Positions 14,801 to 18,081 of a stretch of 18,081 bases of DNA are shown here, in pieces (positions within the stretch are counted from its first letter, which is position 1; the number at the start of each line of letters is the position of its first letter). The stretch is taken from contig MU070602.1 in assembly GCA_002284615.2 (NCBI GenBank), forward strand, positions 17,598 to 35,678, written 5' to 3'. The position numbers and the translations under genes were made by a program. This DNA comes from Dunaliella salina (taxonomy: Eukaryota; Chlorophyta; Chlorophyceae; Chlamydomonadales; Dunaliellaceae). Under the pieces are notes generated by a model. That model made no database searches and was not told the DNA's origin. It saw only the letters and a list, made by a program, of their open reading frames with translations.

Positions 14801-17306
14801 GGACCGTCGCTCTGCAATGTTCACATCGCCGAGTCATAGCGAGTTATTGCTGGGAATGTTTGTGTTTGTTGGTGAATGCTCTTCAATTCCAGCCAGCACA
14901 CATGCAAGCTAGCAAGCACTTCGGATTATCTGCATAATGCTCAGGGGTGTAAGCCGCAATGTCAGTGTGCAGAGGTCCAGGGATTTTCCACTTCCAAAAA
15001 TGTAATTAGCTTGCTGCAACCATGAAATGTGCTACCATCATTGACCTCGTTGGCTTTCATGCTAGCAGTGAATAAGCATCATGCTCCCATCATTGACCTT
15101 ATGGACTTGCTGTGAACATGCAGCATGCTGCCATCATTGACTTCATTGCCTTGCTGTGAAGACACAGCATGCTGCCATCATTGGCATTTTGGGCTTGCTG
15201 TGAGCATGGAACATGCTCCCATCGATGACCTTTTGGACTCGCTGTGAACATGCAGCATGCTGACATCATTGACTTCATTGCCTTGCTGTGAAGACACAGC
15301 ATGCTGCCATCATTGGCCTTTTGGGCTTGCTGTGAGCATGGAACATGCTCCCAACATTGACATTTTGGACTTGCTGTGGACATGCAGCATGCTGCCATCG
15401 GTGACTCCATCGCCTTGCTGTGAACACGCAGCACGCTCTCATCATGGCATTCTTGCATTGCTGTGAACATGCAGCATGCTGCCATAAGTGACCTCACTGG
15501 CTTGATGTGAGCATGCAGCTTGCTGCTGTTATCAACCTTGTTGGCTTGCTGTGAATACACAGCATGCTGCCATCAAGTGCTTGATTGCCTTGTTGTAAAC
15601 ATGCAGCATGCTGCCATCATTGACCTCACTGGCTTGCTGTGAATGTGGAGCATGCTCCCATGATCGACCTCGTTGGCTTGCTGTGAATACGCAGCATGCT
15701 GCCATCATTGACCTGGACGGGAATGGCTGGTCTGACAGATTCCACTCCCTGACCCACTACAACACTCCTGTGCTGAAGCAGGTGAGTGATGAGTTTGGCC
15801 TGGCTTTGCTTAAAGTCGGTGTATTGTGGCTTGGTCATTCCATGAAATATATTAAGGACCAGATTCTGCTCACTTCTGCACCATGACGTTCAGGATGGGG
15901 TACCTAACTAGCTGAAGCTTGCTGGTTTGTCGGACGCAAGCCTGCATGCTGTACTTTGCATGCGGTATCCCATTGACAGGGGTGCAACAAGATGCCACCA
16001 TTTGGCCTGGAGTCACTAGTCTGAAATTCGCAAGTCTCGAGCTGCACTGGTCATTCGCTGCATGCGGCATCACACAGTCATCCATTGCCTTGCGTAGCCA
16101 TACTCGCCAACAGCCCACTTGCAATGAGCTGAAACACTCAGCATTTGCTTCTGCAGGCCACTGGGGGGACTTGACAACAAAACTCCCTTGCGCTTTGCCT
16201 GCTAAGCTTGCTGAGGTGCAGAGCCATCCTCTGCATATGCTGCAGGCGTCCAACTTCACGGGCTTTTTTGAGCACCTCATCGCCCCGGGCCACAGCTTGC
16301 ACCAATTTGCCAATGACCTTAGTGATCTGGAGGTAGGCCAATGACCTTCCTGATTTGGAGGTAGGACAAGACGTACGTCTTTGGTCTTGGGAAGAATCCC
16401 TTTTGCACATGGCCACCATAGGTGAGAAGTAATCCAACACACCAGAAGCTGACTTGGCTTGTGTGCTCATGGTTTCCCTAGTGCATGCCAGTAGGCTGCA
16501 TAAGGTTTTAATCCGCGATAGCTGCATGATTGTTCGTCACTGGCAGAACCACCAGGGAGGGGTTTTGGGTACTGCTTGATTGACTTGGAGACCCAAGCTT
16601 CTATTCTGTTTTTACTGCCATGGAGACCAAGTTTATGTTGTGCTGCCATAGAAACCCCAGCTTGTGAAGTTGGAAAGGAGGGTGAGTAGGTAAGATGTTT
16701 TGACAGTTTTCTGTGCACAACCAGAAAACCTTCTTTGCTTGGGTGTCACCTTCAATGATCCTTCGGAATTTTGGTCAGCCTGGACATTTTTCCCTGTCTC
16801 GAATGTCTATGGCGCAATTCTGTTCCGCATACCTCCCGGAGCACCTCTGACCTCTGGGTTCTAAAACTGGTGCTGACCCTTTGTATGTCACGCTCCAGAA
16901 GCCAACTTTATGGCTAATAAGCTACCTTAGTGTTTGGGCTCTTGGTGGGAGCTCTTTGTCTTTAGATTTACATATTGGCAGATTTAGAGGGAAAAAGACT
17001 GGCAGCTACGCTGTTGGGCTGATAGACCTAAGTGGTCACACTATTGGGCTGGTAAGCCTATTGACTGTAGGTATCGCACTTACTGTCTCCCTAAGGAATA
17101 TGTCCACGCGCAAACGGCAGTCATGCTCACAACGCAAAGTGAAACAAATGGTGGCAGACTGAGCTTGTACAATTTTGTTGTGCTCTTTTTCCCCTCAGGA
17201 AAAGGCTCAAGCAATTGTTAGGGCCGCGCATACCCCGGGAGGGGCAGACCACCTATTCAGCCAGGCTGCTCGGCGCCAGGGCGTCAGTGCTGCTATGCTG
17301 AGTCAG
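2203..17306 (+). CDS. GT90 (CAP10/Rumi-type) glycosyltransferase, 12 exons, 3' end outside window
   Basis: Exons: 2203-2517, 2708-2781, 3411-3513, 3818-3874, 5174-5282, 5519-5613, 7853-7978, 11770-11848, 14232-14299, 15695-15781, 16246-16332 and 17199-17306. They sum to 1308 bases (436 codons), and every junction keeps the frame. The product is a type II membrane protein: cytoplasmic residues 1-16, membrane helix about 17-37, stem to about 130, catalytic domain from about 131. Family blocks seen in order are VIGNQLYRHGGC (165-), VPDTDFALQFGDSCPFPGMP (near 195-217), PDVVWRGSTTD (270-280), NTRLTGILQ, IIDLDGNGWSDRF (346-358), VLKQ, FFEHLIAPG and DLSDLE (395-400). GT90 enzymes transfer glucose or xylose from UDP-sugars in the ER/Golgi; the (F/W)RGS block lies in the nucleotide-sugar site in this family. 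Donor and acceptor specificity are not determinable here. From memory, a GT90 protein has been linked to N-glycan xylosylation in Chlamydomonas, which is one possible role. The family call rests on remembered motifs, not a search. Confidence 0.85.
2708..2781 (+). CDS. GT90 gene exon 2: proline-rich stem
   Basis: The exon enters in phase 0 after TACCCAG and leaves in phase 2 at CCGAG|GTGAGA, reading APQPFSELYMPRHAPAS then TLPGGAP. The phase-2 exit joins exon 3 to form an Arg codon (AG|G), and the other exit phase tested runs into a TAG in exon 3. The acceptor could instead be the CCCAG at 2716, giving the same frame and three fewer residues. Confidence 0.6.
2782..3410 (+). other. Intron 2
   Basis: 629 bases with GTGAGA donor and GCATGCAG acceptor. 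It contains a ten-base G run at 3247-3256. No other structure is recognised. Intron 1 (2518-2707, 190 bases) and intron 3 (3514-3817, 304 bases) are likewise plain. Confidence 0.6.
3411..3513 (+). CDS. GT90 gene exon 3: start of catalytic region
   Basis: It encodes AWHQWAGNISWADFQEQ, then ATPRLAGRRKKRVIKYK, and leaves in phase 0 at TACAAG|GTGAGC. The W..NISWADF segment corresponds to the 'W....I....l' entry of GT90 domains, and the basic RRKKRVIKYK leads into the strand that continues in exon 4. The acceptor is GTGCATGCAG; the AG at 3384-3385 is a possible alternative giving a longer exon. Confidence 0.75.
3818..3874 (+). CDS. GT90 gene exon 4 (57-base small exon)
   Basis: It reads VIGNQLYRHGGCGSSLYSQ, phase 0 at both ends (ACCGCAG| and CTCAG|GTACAC). 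Joined to exon 3 it gives IKYKVIGNQLYRHGGC, matching the 'v..g.ly.' strand near the start of GT90 domains. The two other frames would meet a stop in exon 5, so the frame choice is forced. Confidence 0.75.
3875..5173 (+). other. Intron 4, with imperfect repeats in its 3' third
   Basis: 1299 bases. The 5' two thirds show nothing recognisable except a perfect 14-base palindrome AATAAGTACTTATT at 4270-4283. From 4860 to 5115 there are two pairs of imperfect repeats. One is TTCTGTGGAGGTGATGGAAG (4866-) and TTCTGTTGAGGTGATGGAAG (4931-). The other is a GCATGGCTTATGCCTCCTGT / GCAAGGCTCATGCCTGCTGT pair with TTCTCTGTTGCT. The first pair loosely resembles the start of exon 5. Confidence 0.55.
5174..5282 (+). 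CDS. GT90 gene exon 5
   Basis: It reads FAEEMMLVALHLFNVPDTDF, then ALQFGDSCPFPGMPVI, with acceptor CCTTTCAG and donor ATAG|GTATGC in phase 1. The helix followed by 'vPDtdf.lq.gD.cP.p..Pv' is a typical GT90 block, located before the active-site region. Confidence 0.88.
5412..5530 (+). repeat. Copies of the exon-6 acceptor in intron 5
   Basis: The block TGTGCAGCAACATTTCT occurs with its AG at 5424 and again at 5477, and the real junction TGTGCAG|CGTTTAATATTT has its AG at 5518. Each is preceded by an ATGT-type segment. These are three repeats of the junction at spacings of 53 and 41 bases. They fill most of the 236-base intron. Confidence 0.6.
5519..5613 (+). CDS. GT90 gene exon 6
   Basis: The phase-1 junction with exon 5 makes GCG (Ala), giving PVIAFNICRNNTGRGG then FTMPSYRTWQHALGPQQQQ. 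The pattern 'Pv.sf......f..PsyrtW' is that of GT90 proteins before the WRGS block. The donor is CAGCAA|GTGAGT in phase 0. The GCAGCAGCAGCAA end gives a short polyglutamine. The intron before it contains decoy copies of this acceptor (see findings). Confidence 0.88.
5755..5869. repeat. (TG)n microsatellite
   Basis: About 115 bases of almost pure TG dinucleotide, interrupted by a CG near 5771 and TA steps near 5846 and 5862, inside intron 6. One ambiguous base (N) sits at 5838, so the true length is uncertain. Open frames of alternating Thr-His or Cys-Val across it are meaningless. Confidence 0.97.
5870..6840 (+). other. Central part of intron 6
   Basis: No exon, RNA gene or mobile element was recognised. 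Open frames on either strand are short and lack family motifs. The sequence is intronic, because exon 6 and exon 7 are phase-compatible and adjacent in GT90 proteins. Confidence 0.45.
6841..7852 (+). repeat. Degenerate repeats of the exon-7 3' splice junction
   Basis: Acceptor-like CAGs with similar flanks end at 6887, 6993, 7091, 7653 and 7731, before the real one at 7852. Shared elements are a GGTTCC(C/T)T...TTGCAG pyrimidine stretch, TTGCACAGGTGAGGT-type sequence after the AG and GCACAGGCACCTCTGTTCAT further on. The copy at 7732-7783 is the clearest: GTCCTCCCCCAGCGCTTCAG aligns with the exon start GTGTTGCACCAGTGCTTTGC and continues through CCATGCCCCAGC versus ACATGTCCCAGC. The array is interrupted by a MITE at 7189-7565. 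Confidence 0.72.
7189..7565. mobile_element. Non-autonomous hAT-type element (MITE), 377 bp
   Basis: The element starts CAGGGTTGATCAATTCGCC and ends with the inverse complement GGCGAATTGATCAACCCTG, so the terminal inverted repeats match over about 23 bases with one difference. Imperfect pairing extends inwards through AT-rich TTCGAA-containing sequence. It is flanked by the 8-base direct repeat GTATGTAT (7181-7188 and 7566-7573). An 8-bp target duplication with CAGGG termini is characteristic of the hAT superfamily. The interior has no transposase frame. The intact target duplication and nearly matching ends suggest a fairly recent insertion into intron 6. Confidence 0.93.
7853..7978 (+). CDS. 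GT90 gene exon 7: WRGSTTD block
   Basis: It encodes residues 252-293, including VPDVVWRGSTTDPFFDEF and ending NKSTYLQ; phase 0 at both ends (ACCCCAG| and CTGCAG|GTGGGG). The WRGS at 274-277 is the hallmark of the family. A degenerate copy of the exon's first half lies 121 bases upstream, and copies of its donor follow at 8027 and 8076. Confidence 0.93.
7979..8085 (+). repeat. Tandem copies of the exon-7 donor at the start of intron 7
   Basis: CTGCAG|GTGGGG at 7979 is followed by CGCAA|GTGGAT at 8027 and CTGCAG|GTGAGC at 8076, spacings 48 and 49. Between them, TTGATGATGGTTCAAGTATT aligns with TTAATGATGGTTCAAATAAT, and GTGTTGGCAGAGAA with TTGTTGGCGGGGAA. This is a two-unit tandem repeat that contains the 5' splice junction. 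Confidence 0.8.
8086..11769 (+). other. Body of intron 7, mostly unrecognised; possible decayed mobile DNA
   Basis: About 3.7 kb without an exon of the host gene. Several frames look slightly more protein-like than chance but are broken. On the minus strand, 8735-8487 contains KTGDQPWCKTINAGDMV, and the frame just upstream (about 8880-8700) is shifted. Another minus frame, 10226-9807, contains LYKKEIIGTVTPREVLRDF. On +, 9156-9545 has a cysteine cluster (CGCKG, CKRRSCDNQNC). None shows a transposase or reverse transcriptase motif that I can name. A 13-base perfect inverted repeat, AAGTTGTGACAAC at 9281-9293 and its complement at 9336-9348, lies inside the cysteine-rich frame. No terminal repeats delimiting an element were found. 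Confidence 0.35.
11770..11848 (+). CDS. GT90 gene exon 8
   Basis: It reads AARVKLHYMSRNSSVLN then TRLTGILQA, with acceptor TGCGTACAG and donor GCAA|GTGCGT in phase 1. The 'RvkL..mS.....l..RlTg' pattern is typical between the WRGS and DLDGN blocks of GT90. The phase-1 exit joins directly to exon 9 (A|CT, Thr), giving LTGILQATWDVEQILSP. A GC donor four bases earlier (CAA|GCAAGT) is possible but would change the phase. Confidence 0.85.
12588..12619. repeat. Poly-C run
   Basis: 32 bases, all C except T at 12595 and A at 12613. Length in such runs is prone to sequencing error. Confidence 0.9.
13070..13215. repeat. CTG/CAG triplet-rich segment with a perfect hairpin
   Basis: GCTGCTGCAGCTGCTGCTG lies near 13080-13100 and GTTGCTGCTGCTGCTGCAG near 13190-13209. 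Between them, CAGCAACAAAAGCAGC (13148-13163) and GCTGCTTTTGTTGCTG (13173-13188) are perfect 16-base inverse complements with a 9-base loop. Poly-Leu, poly-Ala and poly-Gln frames across it are products of the triplets. Confidence 0.8.
13440..14231 (+). repeat. About 87-bp tandem array of exon-9 3' splice-junction copies
   Basis: Units contain GCGCATGGTG, TTTTGGTGCAG, GCAGGATGTGGAGCAGATCC, TTGCACTTCACACCATCTTG and a pyrimidine stretch TAGCTTTCCTTTTC. Acceptor-like AGs end at 13647, 13731, 13800, 13884, 13967, 14055 and 14144, and the real one is at 14231, with spacings 84, 69, 84, 83, 88, 89 and 87. Two more decayed units lie near 13466 and 13551. The sequence after each AG resembles exon 9's CTTGGGATGTGGAGCAGATC. 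Confidence 0.88.
14232..14299 (+). CDS. GT90 gene exon 9
   Basis: It reads WDVEQILSPTLAKEMPGEDS then MK, entering in phase 1 after TTGGTGCAG and leaving in phase 0 at ATGAAG|GTGTGG. Only this frame joins to exon 10 without a stop. It supplies the segment before the DLDGN block, where relatives have a 'p.ED..ky' motif. The preceding intron holds about nine degenerate copies of its acceptor and first 20 bases. Confidence 0.82.
14300..15019 (+). other. 5' half of intron 9
   Basis: No gene was recognised. It contains an uninterrupted run of 28 G at 14714-14741 (preceded by CGGGGGC). A frame open from 14215 to 14937 on + is not the frame of exon 9 and shows no domain. Confidence 0.5.
14708..14741. 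repeat. Poly-G run (G28)
   Basis: Five G, one C, then 28 consecutive G. It could form quadruplex structures. The exact length should be treated as uncertain. Confidence 0.93.
15020..15694 (+). repeat. About 45-bp tandem array of exon-10 3' splice-junction copies
   Basis: Roughly 15 units fill the 675 bases before exon 10. The unit is CTTGCTGTGAACATGCAG followed by CATGCTGCCATCATTGACCT and CATTGGC/CATTGCC. The second half is identical or nearly identical to the first 18 bases of exon 10 (CATGCTGCCATCATTGACCT). Three sub-types (GCAGCATGCTGCC, ACAGCATGCTGCC, GGAACATGCTCCC) occur as a higher-order trimer of about 132 bases, seen twice at 15119-15385. Confidence 0.93.
15695..15781 (+). CDS. GT90 gene exon 10: DLDGNGWSDRF block
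   Basis: It encodes HAAIIDLDGNGWSDRFHSL then THYNTPVLKQ; phase 0 at both ends (TACGCAG| and AAGCAG|GTGAGT). IDLDGNGWSdRf followed by VLK is the most conserved C-terminal block of GT90 proteins. The preceding intron is filled with an approximately 45-base tandem array whose units contain the same CAGCATGCTGCCATCATTGA junction. Confidence 0.93.
15782..16245 (+). other. Intron 10
   Basis: 464 bases with GTGAGT donor and GCTGCAG acceptor. No junction-derived array is visible, in contrast to introns 6, 8 and 9. Open frames here continue from the exon-11 frame and are incidental. Confidence 0.6.
16246..16332 (+). CDS. GT90 gene exon 11: FFEHLIAPG and DLSDLE block
   Basis: It reads ASNFTGFFEHLIAPGHSL then HQFANDLSDLE; phase 0 at both ends (ATGCTGCAG| and CTGGAG|GTAGGC). 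'ffe.li.PG...........DLsDLe' is the standard continuation after the DLDGN block. The last bases of the exon and the donor are tandemly duplicated 28 bases downstream. Confidence 0.92.
16309..16366 (+). repeat. 28-bp tandem duplication across the exon-11 donor
   Basis: GCCAATGACCTTAGTGATCT continuing GGAG|GTAG (from 16309) is repeated at 16337 as GCCAATGACCTTCCTGATTT continuing GGAG|GTAG. The two copies differ at three bases. The first contains the last 24 bases of exon 11; the second lies wholly in intron 11 and carries an equally good donor at 16361. Confidence 0.88.
16367..17198 (+). other. Remainder of intron 11
   Basis: About 830 bases without recognised content. Short imperfect doublets such as TGGAGACC AAG near 16589 and 16621, and ATTGGGCTG at 17043 with a TTGGGCTGA neighbour near 17014, are present. 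No exon with family motifs is seen, and exons 11 and 12 are contiguous in GT90 proteins. Confidence 0.45.
17199..17306 (+). CDS. GT90 gene exon 12 (last exon in window)
   Basis: It reads EKAQAIVRAAHTPGGADH then LFSQAARRQGVSAAMLSQ, with acceptor TTTTTCCCCTCAG and donor AGTCAG|GTGTGA, phase 0. This is the helical segment that follows DLSDLE in GT90 proteins (usually 'a..i...a..fa'). The family's terminal aromatic segment and the stop codon have not been reached, so at least one more exon lies to the right. Confidence 0.85.
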
Positions 17307-17425
17307 GTGTGATATGCAAATGTCTCATGCTTTACGCACAGGCCATTTCACCCTGTTTGATGCACGAGCCTTTGGGTTTGGTGCTCAGGTCTGAGAGGTG
17401 ATGCGAATGCCTCATGTGTAGTCCA
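17285..17425 (+). repeat. Imperfect duplication of the exon-12 donor region
   Basis: Exon end and donor AGTGCTGCTATGCTGAGTCAG with GTGTGATATGCAAATGTCTC are echoed about 91 bases downstream by GGTGCTCAGGTCTGAGAG with GTGATGCGAATGCCTCATG (donor-like GT at 17398). The similarity is degenerate but spans about 40 bases on both sides of the junction. Confidence 0.55.
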
Positions 17426-17776
17426 TACGCCTCAGAGGAGGTCTGCACGCCTTCATCGGGCTATTTTCGTTCAGAGGGCCATATCCTCCTGTGGCACTTT
17501 GCCAGTTCCTCTCCTTTTTAAGAGGGGTGACTTAAGGGGAAGGCCTCTTCCTCCTCGCATTTTGAAATGGCCTCCGTGTGACCGTACTCCGTTTGTGCTG
17601 GAGCTGCCTGCAGTGCTTGTGTCTTCTGAAGGGCAATTGAAGATTGTCTGCACTGCCCTTATCTTCAGCCACCTTGGTTCATATCTATGGGCCTCGGTGA
17701 TGTTGAGGGCAAAGTGTGCAACATTTGAAGGCTTCCCTTGCATTCACCTGTCAAAGGGGCAGGCAATGGACTTCAG
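17426..17776 (+). other. Intron 12 interior
   Basis: No exon was recognised. A minus-strand frame (17743-17471) is open, but it has no known domain and no neighbours. Confidence 0.4.
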
Positions 17777-18081
17777 GCTGTGATGCCGTGGCATTGATAT
17801 GATGCCGTGGCTCTCCTCGTTATAACGCAGTGGCTGTTCTTGATGTGATGCTGTGGCACTGCTTGGTGTGATGCTGCGGCCGTCCCTGATGTAATACTGT
17901 GGCTCTGCTTGATGTGATGCTGTGGCTGTCCTTCATGTGATTCTGTGGCCCTCTGGGATGTGGTGCAGTGGCTCTGCTTGATATGGTGCTGTGGCTGTCC
18001 TTCATGTGATTCTGTGGCCCTCCGGGATGTGGTGCAGTGGCTCTGCTTGATGTGATGCTGTGGCTGTCCTTCATGTGATTC
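17777..18081. repeat. 23-bp tandem array running off the window
   Basis: About 13 units of GATGTGATGCTGTGGCTGTC plus CTT. Three variants form a 69-base trimer: one ends GGCTGTCCTT, one reads CATGTGATTCTGTGGCCCTC, and one reads GATGTGGTGCAGTGGCTCTG. The array is still in register at the last base. The minus-strand frame with repeated HSITSSRATA is a 23-codon artefact of the 69-base period. Confidence 0.93.

Noticed and set aside
14215..14937. 240-codon + strand frame over exon 9 and intron 9
   Set aside because: It is not in the frame of exon 9, includes the poly-G run, and shows no recognisable domain.
15020..15694. Regularly spaced repeats of about 45 bases that could be taken for a CRISPR array
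   Set aside because: Units are contiguous and degenerate with no unique spacers, the host is eukaryotic, and the unit matches the adjacent exon start.
17820..18074. Minus-strand repetitive protein (HSITSSRATAPHP units)
   Set aside because: The 69-base higher-order period of the 23-bp array keeps any frame open; there is no start context or neighbouring exon.
1..18081. tRNA or rRNA genes
   Set aside because: I looked for tRNA-like T-arm and acceptor pairings and for rRNA-like conserved blocks and saw none; a covariance-model search would be needed to exclude them fully.

Overview
The window looks like nuclear DNA of a green alga, probably a chlamydomonadalean of moderate GC such as Dunaliella; the genus is a guess from style. 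The reasons are short coding exons separated by GT-AG introns (donors such as GTGAGT and GTGCGT, acceptors mostly TGCAG), long repeat-laden introns, a (TG)n microsatellite, long G and C runs, and an almost complete absence of long uninterrupted genes. Nothing resembles a bacterial operon.

One gene dominates. On the + strand from 2203 to beyond the right edge, twelve exons can be joined by eye into one open frame of 436 codons, with compatible phases at all eleven junctions. The protein is a type II membrane protein: a short basic N-terminus, one transmembrane helix (residues about 17-37), a stem, then a GT90 / CAP10 / Rumi (POGLUT)-type glycosyltransferase domain with the WRGSTTD, DLDGNGWSDRF and DLSDLE blocks. 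It should be a Golgi or ER glycosyltransferase, possibly a xylosyl- or glucosyltransferase; the sugar and acceptor cannot be read from the sequence. The C-terminal exon or exons lie outside the window.

Layout: 1-430 holds a polypurine stretch and one coding-like exon of an unidentified upstream gene. 411-2202 is intergenic, with a 32-bp minisatellite (about 764-1250) that grades into a related 31-bp array (about 1251-1475). 2203-3874 holds exons 1-4. 3875-7852 holds exons 5-6 and long introns with a (TG)n tract and a 377-bp hAT-type MITE carrying an 8-bp target duplication. 7853-11848 holds exons 7 and 8 around a 3.8-kb intron of mostly unrecognised sequence. 11849-17306 holds exons 9-12. 17307-18081 is the start of the last visible intron and contains a 23-bp tandem array.

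The most interesting signal is in the introns. Several carry tandem arrays whose units are degenerate copies of the neighbouring splice junction, covering the intron end plus the first or last bases of the adjacent exon. It is clearest before exons 10, 9 and 7, visible before exon 6, and possible before exon 5. Mirror-image copies of the 5' splice junction follow exons 7, 11 and 12. The introns of this gene therefore seem to have grown by repeated tandem duplication of their own splice junctions, leaving rows of decoy splice sites. At least two decoys would give in-frame protein extensions, and others would give premature stops.
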